From positions 12,081-76,080 of the forward strand of contig JBQMYQ010000004.1 in NCBI GenBank assembly GCA_052173415.1: a stretch of 64,000 bases of DNA, given 5' to 3'. Positions 52,850 to 60,812 of the stretch are shown piece after piece. How positions within the stretch are numbered: the stretch's first letter is position 1; the number at the start of each line of letters is the position of its first letter. Below the pieces are notes generated by a model. It did not search any database. It was not told the DNA's origin and saw only the letters and a list, made by a program, of their open reading frames with translations. Position numbers and translations under genes: made by a program. The DNA comes from Wolinella sp052173415. Its GTDB lineage: Bacteria; Campylobacterota; Campylobacteria; Campylobacterales; Helicobacteraceae.

Positions 52850-54205
52850 TTAAGCTCGTAGTGGTAGTGGCAAGAGAGGGTGTAGCCACGATGTTCCCAT
52901 GGGTTGAATGGGTTGTCCGCCGCCATTGACACAACCTCCAGGGCAGTTCATCACTTCAATGAAGTGGTATTCGCCCTTGTTTTCGGTCAGTTTTTGGACG
53001 ATTTTTTCAATATTGTGCGAAGCTCCATTAACCACCGCGACCTTGATCTCAATAATCTCTCCACCACGATCTTTAAGTGGGACGGGGATTTTTGCCTCTA
53101 CTATGTCTGTGTCATAGCCTCTTACGGGGATAATATCAGGGTTGGATAGCTCCTTGCCTGAGAGAATAAAATATGCCGTCCTCAAAGCTGCCTCCATGAC
53201 ACCTCCACTGTTGCCAAAGATTGTTCCCGCACCAGTATAGACGTTCATTACCTCTTCTTCGCGCTCATCAGAGAGTTCTAGGGGGTTGATTCCCTTGCGT
53301 TTGAAGAGTTCAGCAATATCCCTAGCAGTCAAAACAGCATCAACATCAGGAAAAGGGGCACTTGAAGCGGGAATCTTGCCCTCTTCTTTGAGGTAGTGGT
53401 AGGCAGAGTCAAACTCAGGGCGACTAGCTTCAAATATTTTCGCAGTGCAGGGGGTTACCGCGACCATATAGACATCTTCAGGGTCTTTCTTCCAGACATA
53501 CTCCGCTGCCCATGTCTTCGCTAATGCCCCGCCCATTTGGATTGGAGATTTCGCACCAGAGATATGAGGAATCAGCTGAGGGTGAAAGGTCTCGGCGTTT
53601 TTTACCCACGCCGGACAGCAACTTGTGAAGTGAGGGAAAGGGTGGTGCGCAACATGTTCTAAATCTTCGCCCCGCTCACCTAAAATTCAGTAGCGCACTT
53701 TCTTGATAAACTCTGTCCCCTCCTCAAGAATCGTGTTATCCGCGGCAAAATTAACATCATAGTTGTGGAATCCAGCCTTTTCAAAGGCATTATAGAGGCG
53801 ATTGACCGTCAAGTCGCCGGGCTTGCCTCCAAATTCCTCAGCGATAGAGACACGCACCGCAGGTGAAGGGTGGGCGACGACGAAACTTTTTCCATCCTCA
53901 AGCCGTCGCATTACCTCATCAACGAAGCTCATTTGCTCAATCGCACCAAAAGGGCAATTCACTAAGCACTGCCCACAGGCGACACAGCGATTCTCGCTAA
54001 TAGCGTGGGCGACTCCTAAAGAGCCATTAATTGCTTCAGTAGGGCAGAACGCACTACAGGTATCACAGCCCACACAATGGTCTTGGTTAATACGAATAAT
54101 TCCGCGAAGCTCTCCCTTGCGGTGAGTTCCTTCAAATTCTGCATCGCCACCTCTAGCATGCGGTGGAGGCGAGAAAGTGCGGACTTTAGAAACGTTTTCT
54201 AGCAT
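52850..54205 (-). CDS. hydA: [FeFe]-hydrogenase large subunit with an in-frame TGA at codon 173
   Basis: Start ATG 54205 has a strong AGGAGGA RBS. The N-terminus has two 4Fe-4S motifs (CVGCDTCSAFC and CVACGQCLVNC). H-cluster motifs are all present: L1 FTSCCPAWVK, L2 TPCTAKIFE, L3 EVMNCPGGCVNGGGQP. The frame is continuous for about 451 codons except for TGA at 53687-53689, between EEGTEFIKKVRY and ILGERGEDLEHVAHH. Both sides are in the same frame, so this is a single stop codon, not a frameshift. Explanations are a sequence error, a nonsense mutation or UGA readthrough. Selenocysteine is possible in principle, but the site is not a conserved cluster Cys and no obvious SECIS hairpin follows. 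Without suppression only the ferredoxin part would be made. Confidence 0.85.
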
Positions 54206-54520
54206 AAATCCTCCTCGTTTTGATACACGCCCTATAGATAAGACCCGTTTCATAAGAGAATATTCTGCTAAGGCGTGCGCCGACTCTACAACAGTTAAAA
54301 TAAAATTCTATATTAATACCATAAATGGAGAATGTAATTAAGATGGGAGTATGGAGAGACGAATATCGGGTAAAATATATTTAAAGACACCATGTGCGCA
54401 CATGACATCGCTTATCATGTGCCGGGTTATGTCATGATTTCGCAGTTTTATCAAACTTCTCTATTAGCAGATGATTCATTTAGGTAGATTCCTAGGAATC
54501 TACCTATTCAGATTAGAGTT
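54206..54520. promoter_or_regulatory. Divergent intergenic region between hydA and the SPL-like gene, rich in inverted repeats
   Basis: The 315-bp region is AT-rich and must hold promoters for both directions. It contains the 14-bp palindrome CATGTGCGCACATG (54390-54403) and an inverted repeat CATGACAT (54400-54407)/ATGTCATG (54429-54436). A perfect 26-bp palindrome lies at 54481-54506. No ORF with RBS was seen. Confidence 0.45.
54481..54506. repeat. Perfect 26-bp palindrome 14 bp upstream of the SPL-like gene
   Basis: The arms read TAGGTAGATTCC and GGAATCTACCTA around a central TA, so the sequence equals its own reverse complement over 26 bases. It contains one GATTCC and one GGAATC back to back. 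It is placed like an operator or a leader hairpin over the gene's 5' end. Confidence 0.7.
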
Positions 54521-55384
54521 ATGAGTTTAGTAATCAAAAAAGTATCAACAAAAAATATAATTGTAAAATCAAACCTTATTCCTGAGGGATTTTCTGCGAA
54601 TCCTTATATTGGTTGCACTCATGCGTGTAAATATTGCTACGCTTCATATATGAAAAATTTTACTAATCATGACGAGTCTTGGGGTGAATTTATTGATATA
54701 AAACTTTGGGAATCTATCCCGAATAAACATCGCTATACAGGCAAAGAGATTGTCATAGGCACTGCAACAGATCCTTATCTTCCTCAAGAGGCAATATATA
54801 AGCGCACCTTAAAACTATTAGAAGAGCTAAAAGCAACAAAAGCCAAGATCATTCTCATAACCAAATCGACTTTAATTTTAAGAGATATTGAGCCCATTGG
54901 TAATATTCCTAATATACAAATTTTATTTTCTATAAATTCACTTGATGAAAATTTTCAAAATAAAATAGATCGAGCACCGAAAGTTCATGAGCGACTGGAA
55001 GTGATGAGAGAATTTCATGATAGAGGAATTAAAACGCTCTGTTTAATTGCTCCAGTATTTCCGAAGATTACTCAACCTTTTGAGATTATAGACGCCATCA
55101 AGGATCGGTGCAGTGGTATTTTGATAGATAAACTAAAACTTCGTGGCGAATCTAGAGATAGGATTTTGGAGTTCATTAGGTGTGAATACCCGCAACATTT
55201 TGCGCTCTATTGTGATATTTTTCTTAGAAATATAGATACCTTCTGGGAATCTTTAGCAAGAGATTTATTGAATTTTTCACACACTAAAGATTTTCCTTTA
55301 GAGATAGAAATTCAATATAAAAAGCGAGAAAAGCCCCTAAAAAAGGAGCTAAATCTCTTTGATTTTATTTCACAACGACACTAA
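54521..55384 (+). CDS. Radical SAM protein, spore-photoproduct-lyase/Rv2578c-like
   Basis: The 287-residue product has the radical SAM motif CTHACKYC (C32, C36, C39) after NPYIGC, then ATDPYLPQE and ILITKSTLILRD. This fits the SplB-like family often annotated as DNA repair photolyase. It is shorter than SplB (about 340) and the substrate is unknown. Base composition is more AT-rich than neighbours, with only two GGAATC motifs seen. It overlaps the end of convergent htrA by 20 bp. It may be a later arrival in the genome. Confidence 0.82.
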   Translation: MSLVIKKVSTKNIIVKSNLIPEGFSANPYIGCTHACKYCYASYMKNFTNHDESWGEFIDIKLWESIPNKHRYTGKEIVIGTATDPYLPQEAIYKRTLKLLEELKATKAKIILITKSTLILRDIEPIGNIPNIQILFSINSLDENFQNKIDRAPKVHERLEVMREFHDRGIKTLCLIAPVFPKITQPFEIIDAIKDRCSGILIDKLKLRGESRDRILEFIRCEYPQHFALYCDIFLRNIDTFWESLARDLLNFSHTKDFPLEIEIQYKKREKPLKKELNLFDFISQRH

Positions 55385-56783
55385 AAATCGTTCCATTTCG
55401 ACGAACCAAAATCCGTTTCATTTTACCTCTGTTTTGTTTCATTGCTTCATTAAAAGAAGCAATATCTTTAATGAGGTAATTTTCAACCCGCACGATCACA
55501 TCGCCCTCGCTAAAACCAAGCTCACTCGCTATGCTATCCTCGCGCACGCCCGTAACGAGCACGCCTTTGGTATCGGGAGCGATTCTGTATCGCTGTTTTA
55601 GTCGCTCATCAAGCGCGCCAATTGAGAGCCCATCAATGCCACTATTACCATGCGCGATTCCGCTACCATTTTGCGGTGCTTCTGCGAGTTTAACCGTTGT
55701 GCTGAATTCCTTTTTATCACGATTGTAGAGCACTTTTATTTTGTCGTTTGGCGAGTAGTTACCGATGATATTCTTCAAATCCGAGGCACTTTTTACTACT
55801 TTATCATCGATTTTTACGATAAGATCCCACACCTTGAGACCTGCTTTTTGTGCGGGGGAATCGGGTTCGATTCCAATTAAAACCGCCCCCTCTTGATCTC
55901 CATAGGAATCGCGCAATTCCTGTGTAAGGTCTTGAATAGAAACCCCCATGTATCCCCGCTCAATCACGCCTTTATCAATTAAAGTAAGTGCGATTTTTTT
56001 CACCATTTCAGAGGGAATTGCAAATCCGATGCCATGATTCCCTCCTGTGCGCGAGAGAATCGCTGTATTGATTCCCACCAATGCTCCACGGGAATCCACC
56101 AGCGCACCACCGGAGTTTCCGGGGTTAATGGACGCGTCGGTTTGTATAAAATTTTCATAATCATTAATCCCGATTCCGCTTTTATTGAGGGCTGAAATGA
56201 TCCCTTGAGTCACGCTCTCTCCGACGCCAAAGGGATTCCCAATGGCAAAAACCACATCGCCCACTTTCGCTTCACTGCTATCTGCAAATGAGATGATCGG
56301 GAGCTCTTTCCCCTTGATTTTTATCACGGCCAAATCACTGCGCGGATCCTTGCCCAGCACTTTTGCTTCGTATTCCTTGCCATTTTCTGGTAGTGTGACG
56401 ATGACTTTATCCGCGCCATCAATGACGTGATTATTCGTGATGATATGCCCCTCTTTTGAGATGATCACCCCGCTCCCCAAACTGCGCTCGACCCGATCTT
56501 TGGGGACCATCTGATTAAACATATCACCAAAAAACTGCTGAAAAAACGGGTCATTAAAGAGTGGGTGATTTTGCCCGAGATTCCCCATCTGATTTTTAAT
56601 CTTTTTTTGTGTCGAGATATTGACGACCGCCTTTTTTGCCTCTTTAATCGAATCGTAATACGAGTAGATCACCCCGCTATTTATCGGGCTTTGACGCTCT
56701 TTTATTTTTGGTGCTTCGCTGATGTTGAACGCCAGCGCGTAGGTGCTTAGGAGCGAAATAAAAGCTAAAATTCTGAAATTCAT
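55365..56783 (-). CDS. htrA: Periplasmic serine protease/chaperone DegP/HtrA
   Basis: The 472-residue product has a signal peptide (about 1-18) and a trypsin-like domain with His119 (TNNHVID), Asp150 (RSDLAVIKI) and Ser224 (NPGNSGGAL). Two PDZ domains follow (about 285-375 and 395-470). HtrA degrades or refolds envelope proteins; in Helicobacter and Campylobacter it is also secreted and cleaves E-cadherin. RBS AAGGAG precedes the ATG. It has its own 69-bp upstream gap. Confidence 0.95.
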   Translation of the reverse strand: MNFRILAFISLLSTYALAFNISEAPKIKERQSPINSGVIYSYYDSIKEAKKAVVNISTQKKIKNQMGNLGQNHPLFNDPFFQQFFGDMFNQMVPKDRVERSLGSGVIISKEGHIITNNHVIDGADKVIVTLPENGKEYEAKVLGKDPRSDLAVIKIKGKELPIISFADSSEAKVGDVVFAIGNPFGVGESVTQGIISALNKSGIGINDYENFIQTDASINPGNSGGALVDSRGALVGINTAILSRTGGNHGIGFAIPSEMVKKIALTLIDKGVIERGYMGVSIQDLTQELRDSYGDQEGAVLIGIEPDSPAQKAGLKVWDLIVKIDDKVVKSASDLKNIIGNYSPNDKIKVLYNRDKKEFSTTVKLAEAPQNGSGIAHGNSGIDGLSIGALDERLKQRYRIAPDTKGVLVTGVREDSIASELGFSEGDVIVRVENYLIKDIASFNEAMKQNRGKMKRILVRRNGTIFSVVVK

Positions 56784-56852
56784 AAGAACTCCTTAAAAAG
56801 TGATACAAAAAGTATAAGGGGAATGCGTAAATAATCGGTAAATAACCGCCTG

Positions 56853-57539
56853 CTAGAGCGTTTTATCAAAGAGACTTGAGCCAAGACGCACGAGGTTGCT
56901 CCCGCATTTAATCGCCAGCTCAAAATCGCTACTCATGCCCATGGAGAGTGTGGTCGCGCCATGTTTTTTGAGCTCTTCAAAAATCCTCTGCGTCGTCTCA
57001 AAACTCCGCTTAATTACCTCATTATCTGAAACATGCGCGCCGATACTCATCACGCCGCAAAGTTTAATATTCGGGAATCGCTCTAAAATCTCAAGATAAT
57101 TCTCAATCGCCGCTTCGGGATTTACGCCACTTTTGCTCTCCTCTTTCGCGCTATTAATCTGAAGTAGCGCGGGAATCCTGAGCCCCTCGCGCTCCAGACG
57201 CTTTTGTAGCTCATTTGCGAGCGTGAGCGAATGGAGCGAGTGAATGAGGCTCGGGCGCAGGGCAAGGAGCGCGTTAATTTTATTGCTCTGAAGTGTGCCG
57301 ATGAAGTGCCACTCGATGGGAAGCTCTCTAAGTTCGTCCATTTTTTGCTTCAAATCCTGCACCCTATTTTCGCCAAAAGCCCTCTGCCCGCAGCGATAAA
57401 GCTCCTCTATGTCGCTACTTTGGCTATATTTGCTCACCGCAAGGAGCTTCACGATGTGATGACGCGAATACTCAATGCGTGCGCGCTCAATTGTGCGAAT
57501 CGCGCGATGTAAATTGTCCTCAAGCCTCTGAAGGCTCAT
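56853..57539 (-). CDS. yggS: PLP homeostasis protein, YggS/PROSC family
   Basis: The 228-residue single-domain TIM-barrel PLP carrier shows LLAVSKYS (PLP Lys37), GENRVQDLKQK, WHFIGTLQSNK and GMSSDFELAIKCGSNLVRLGS in parts. It maintains free PLP and amino/keto acid balance. The start overlaps the rseP stop by 4 bp. It is the last gene of the long minus-strand operon beginning with pyrD. Confidence 0.93.
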   Translation of the reverse strand: MSLQRLEDNLHRAIRTIERARIEYSRHHIVKLLAVSKYSQSSDIEELYRCGQRAFGENRVQDLKQKMDELRELPIEWHFIGTLQSNKINALLALRPSLIHSLHSLTLANELQKRLEREGLRIPALLQINSAKEESKSGVNPEAAIENYLEILERFPNIKLCGVMSIGAHVSDNEVIKRSFETTQRIFEELKKHGATTLSMGMSSDFELAIKCGSNLVRLGSSLFDKTL

Positions 57540-58603
57540 GGCAGGATTCCTCCCTGCGCGATTCTTGAGAGGTCGTTATAGAGTCCCAAAATCATCAGAG
57601 AAACAAGAAGCACCCAGCCTGAAATCGTGAGGTTGGTCAATACTTTTACGCTCGGGGCGCGGCGTGCGAGCATTTCATAGAGCGTGAAGATGATGTGTCC
57701 GCCATCGAGTGCGGGAATGGGTAGGAGGTTTAGGATTCCCAAATTCACCGAGATGAGCGCAGTGAATAGGGCTAGGGTGATGATTCCTGATTCGCTTGCT
57801 TTGCTTGTGATTTGCACGATTGATACGATGCCGCCCACCTCGCTTGCGGGGACGATTCCGCTTAGGAGCTTTTGGATTCCTAGGATAATCATTTTGCTCG
57901 ATTCTACGGTGTCGCCAAGTGCTTTAGGTAGGGAATCGATGAGCGAATATGCGACCTCTCTTGTTTGCCCGTTTGGACGGATTCCTATCATGGGGCGCAG
58001 GATTATTTCGCCAAAGATATTCTCCGATTCTTGAATTTGCGGGGTTATGCGGAATACGAGCTCTCTATTTGCGCGCAAAATGACAAACTCAAGCTCGCCC
58101 TCGGAATCCTTAATATATTCCCTCGCTTCGCTCCACGAATGCATGGGTTTGCCATTGATGTGGGTGATTTCATCGTTGGCTTTTAATCCCGCCTTCGCCG
58201 CGACCATCGTGGCTTCGGGCTCTGCAATGATGGGGGCGAGCTGCTGTGAGCCGACAAGGGCTACAAAAAAGTAGAGCAAAAAGGCTAGGAACAGATTCGC
58301 AAATGGACCCGCAAAGAGGATAATGAGTCGCGCATAAGGGGGCTTTGTGTTGTAGCTATCAGGCTCTTCGCTACGATGTGCGGGGTTGGCGTCATCTTGC
58401 CCTTTCATTCTTACATAGCCCCCAAGCGGGATTGCGCTGAGCGCGTATTGCGTGTCGCCGTATTTTTTGACATAGAGCTTTTTGCCAAAGCCGATACTAA
58501 AAACTTCGACCTTCACCCCGAAGAATCTCGCGGCAAGAAAGTGCCCCAATTCGTGAAAAAAGATGAGAAACGAGAGGACTAGAAGTGATATAAAAAGTCC
58601 CAT
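57536..58603 (-). CDS. rseP: Site-2 zinc metalloprotease RseP (M50)
   Basis: This intramembrane protease of regulated proteolysis and signal-peptide clearance has 355 residues. HELGH (H17, E18, H21) lies in the first TM, a PDZ domain covers about 115-200, and the NLLPIPALDGGH motif of the later TM supplies the third metal ligand (Asp). About four transmembrane helices are present. It lies 8 bp after pgsA and overlaps yggS. Confidence 0.94.
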   Translation of the reverse strand: MGLFISLLVLSFLIFFHELGHFLAARFFGVKVEVFSIGFGKKLYVKKYGDTQYALSAIPLGGYVRMKGQDDANPAHRSEEPDSYNTKPPYARLIILFAGPFANLFLAFLLYFFVALVGSQQLAPIIAEPEATMVAAKAGLKANDEITHINGKPMHSWSEAREYIKDSEGELEFVILRANRELVFRITPQIQESENIFGEIILRPMIGIRPNGQTREVAYSLIDSLPKALGDTVESSKMIILGIQKLLSGIVPASEVGGIVSIVQITSKASESGIITLALFTALISVNLGILNLLPIPALDGGHIIFTLYEMLARRAPSVKVLTNLTISGWVLLVSLMILGLYNDLSRIAQGGILP

Positions 58604-58611
58604 AATGTGCC

Positions 58612-59151
58612 TTATTTAGAGGATTTCAAGTAAGCTTTAGTGTAATCATACCCCGAATAGAGTGTAAGAATCGTCGCAAGCCACAGCAAAATCTCGCCCG
58701 GGAAGTAATCCATGAGCAAAAATGCCACTGCCGTGATTTGCAGTCCAGTTTTCCATTTCCCAAGATTGCTGGCTGCGACGCCGATTCCCTTTGCGGCGGC
58801 GAGCACGCGCAATCCCGTGATGAAAAATTCCCGCGAGAGGATTAAAAACACCGCCCAGACTTCGGCACGCTTCCATACCAATAATCCGATAAAGCCCGCG
58901 AGCATGAGCATTTTATCTGCGAGCGGATCAAAAACTTCGCCGAATGTGGAGACAATGGAGTGTTCTCGAGCGATAAAGCCATCAAAAAAGTCCGTAATGC
59001 TCGCGATGAGGAAAAGCAGGCAGGCAGTGTAGTTGATCCATGTGGGGTGTATGGGAGGAGGGAAGAGCGCCTCCCCGTATAAAATCACGACAAGGAGCAA
59101 AAATGAAAAGATGATCCTTGAGATGGTCAGGATATTGGGCGCGAGTCTCAC
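58612..59151 (-). CDS. pgsA: CDP-diacylglycerol-glycerol-3-phosphate 3-phosphatidyltransferase
   Basis: PgsA makes phosphatidylglycerol phosphate. The 179-residue integral membrane protein has the CDP-alcohol phosphotransferase motif in SITDFFDGFIAREHSIVSTFGEVFDPLADK (D-x2-D-G-x2-A-R-x8-G-x3-D-x3-D, read in parts). About five TM helices are present. It overlaps the SDR gene by 4 bp. Confidence 0.95.
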   Translation of the reverse strand: MRLAPNILTISRIIFSFLLLVVILYGEALFPPPIHPTWINYTACLLFLIASITDFFDGFIAREHSIVSTFGEVFDPLADKMLMLAGFIGLLVWKRAEVWAVFLILSREFFITGLRVLAAAKGIGVAASNLGKWKTGLQITAVAFLLMDYFPGEILLWLATILTLYSGYDYTKAYLKSSK

Positions 59152-59918
59152 TTAAAGCTCGTCCCACCATCGATGATGATGGTCTGTCCTGTGAGCCATG
59201 AGCTCGCCTTTTCATCACAGAGGAAGAGACATGCGCCGACTAGATCTTGAGGTTGCCCCATGCGCCCTACAGCAGAGAGCTTCTCGACAGTCGCTCTGAT
59301 CTCTTCATAATCGGGAAATGCCCTAAGCGCGTCGGTATCAATCGGACCTCCACTGACGCAATTCACGCGGATTCCCCAGCTGCCAAGGTCGCTTGCGGCA
59401 TACTTTACCATCGTTTCGACGGCATTTTTGGAGCTGCCATGCCCGGAGTAGTTGGGCGTATAGACGAGATTCCCCGTGGAGCTTAGCGAGATAATGCTCC
59501 CGCCCCCGACCTCTTTCATGCGCTTAGCCGCCTCTTGTGCGCCGACTACAAAGGCGAGAACCGTTGCGGTGTAGATGTTGTTTAGTCCCTTTGGTTTTAG
59601 TCGCATAAAAGGCGCGAATCCACCTACTACCGAGCGTCCGGAGATGATTGCGTTGCTGATGAAATAATCGACCCGCTCAAAATCTGCGTCAATCTTGCTA
59701 AAAAGCTCCTTGTATTGCTCAGGCTCCAAAATATCCAGCTGATAGTAGCGCGCCTTGATTTTGTATGTCTTTTCGAGCTCAGAAGCGATTTTCTCCGCTT
59801 CTTCGGCGTTTTTATTGTAGGTAAAGGCGACGTTTGCCCCCCTTTGCGCGAAACCATACAAAATCGCTCTGCCGATTCCTCGGGTCGCCCCGCTAATGAC
59901 TAATGTTTTTCCTTTCAT
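59148..59918 (-). CDS. Short-chain dehydrogenase, FabL-like enoyl-ACP reductase candidate
   Basis: The 256-residue SDR has the cofactor motif GATRGIGRAI (about 10-19) and ends with TGQTIIIDGG. The catalytic pair is Y157 and K164 in NYSGHGSSK, a Tyr-x6-Lys spacing that fits FabL-type enoyl-ACP reductases and not the Tyr-x3-Lys of ordinary SDRs. In Helicobacter and Campylobacter the equivalent gene next to dapA has been called 7-alpha-hydroxysteroid dehydrogenase; FabL-like activity has been reported for such proteins. Position between dapA and pgsA is conserved. Fatty acid synthesis is favoured over steroid turnover, by motif. Confidence 0.8.
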   Translation of the reverse strand: MKGKTLVISGATRGIGRAILYGFAQRGANVAFTYNKNAEEAEKIASELEKTYKIKARYYQLDILEPEQYKELFSKIDADFERVDYFISNAIISGRSVVGGFAPFMRLKPKGLNNIYTATVLAFVVGAQEAAKRMKEVGGGSIISLSSTGNLVYTPNYSGHGSSKNAVETMVKYAASDLGSWGIRVNCVSGGPIDTDALRAFPDYEEIRATVEKLSAVGRMGQPQDLVGACLFLCDEKASSWLTGQTIIIDGGTSFK

Positions 59919-60811
59919 TTTTCCACCTCGTAATGTTTTAAAGTCTCCTCAATAAAGCGCATACTCTCCGTGCTCGGGGGCACAAGGGGTAGGCGATATT
60001 CTAGGCTGGGAAGTAGCCCAGCGATATACATTGCTGCTTTGATAGGGATAGGATTACTCTCGATGAACAGGGCTTTATTGATTGCAAAGAGCGCGTTATT
60101 GATTTTGCGGCTCTCTTCAAGTTCGCCTGCAAGGGCTTTATGCACGAGCGTAGCAATCTTGCTTGGGAGCAGATTCCCCGTCACAGAGATTGCACCTAGA
60201 CCGCCATTAGCGAGAATCGGATAGTTAATCGCGTCTTCTCCGCTTGAGATTGCGAGCGCGGGAATCTTTGTATTTAGCTCGATAATATGCTCCATCGAGC
60301 CTGAAGCCTCTTTGATTCCATAGATATTTTTCACCTCATTAAACAGCCGTAGAATTGTATTCGTCTCGATATTTACGCCCGTGCGCCCGGGGACATTATA
60401 GAGCATCAGCGGAATCTCCACGGAATTGGCTACGGCCTTGTAATGCTGATACAATCCCTCCTGTGTGGGCTTGTTGTAATAGGGAGTAACGCAGAGAATC
60501 CCATGCGCGCCCATCTTTTCTGCGAATTTTGCCAAATCAATCGCCTCGTGTGTCGAGTTGCTCCCCGCGCCTGCAAGCACCTTGGCATTGCTTCCTTTTG
60601 CGATATTCACGGCAATTTCGATACACTCTTTGTGTTCGTTGTGGCTTAGGGTCGCTGATTCCCCTGTAGTGCCGACGGGGACGAGCCCATCCATGCCATG
60701 TGCGATTTGACGAGAGATTAGCTTCTCGTAGGTTTGTGTATCTATTTTTCCGTGCTTAAAAGGCGTAATCAGCGCGCTCATTGCACCATTTGGCGCATCT
60801 TGTAAGAACAT
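59915..60811 (-). CDS. dapA: 4-hydroxy-tetrahydrodipicolinate synthase
   Basis: DapA condenses pyruvate and aspartate semialdehyde in lysine and diaminopimelate synthesis. The 298-residue (alpha/beta)8 enzyme has VGTTGESATL, the Tyr in VTPYYNKPTQ, LYNVPGRTGVN and the Schiff-base Lys167 in YGIKEASG. The start is one base after the peptidase stop, and it overlaps the FabL-like gene by 4 bp. Confidence 0.97.
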   Translation of the reverse strand: MFLQDAPNGAMSALITPFKHGKIDTQTYEKLISRQIAHGMDGLVPVGTTGESATLSHNEHKECIEIAVNIAKGSNAKVLAGAGSNSTHEAIDLAKFAEKMGAHGILCVTPYYNKPTQEGLYQHYKAVANSVEIPLMLYNVPGRTGVNIETNTILRLFNEVKNIYGIKEASGSMEHIIELNTKIPALAISSGEDAINYPILANGGLGAISVTGNLLPSKIATLVHKALAGELEESRKINNALFAINKALFIESNPIPIKAAMYIAGLLPSLEYRLPLVPPSTESMRFIEETLKHYEVEK

Positions 60812-60812
60812 T

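Noticed and set aside
52841..52900. Alternative frame for the hydA C-terminus ending with ATGA overlap at hydB
   Set aside because: The present frame already ends at TAAGGAG in front of hydB; without homologues neither tail can be preferred, so no indel is claimed.
53640..53686. SECIS element after the hydA TGA
   Set aside because: I could not draw a stable hairpin with an apical GGU-type loop within about 40 nt; selenocysteine remains only a hypothesis.
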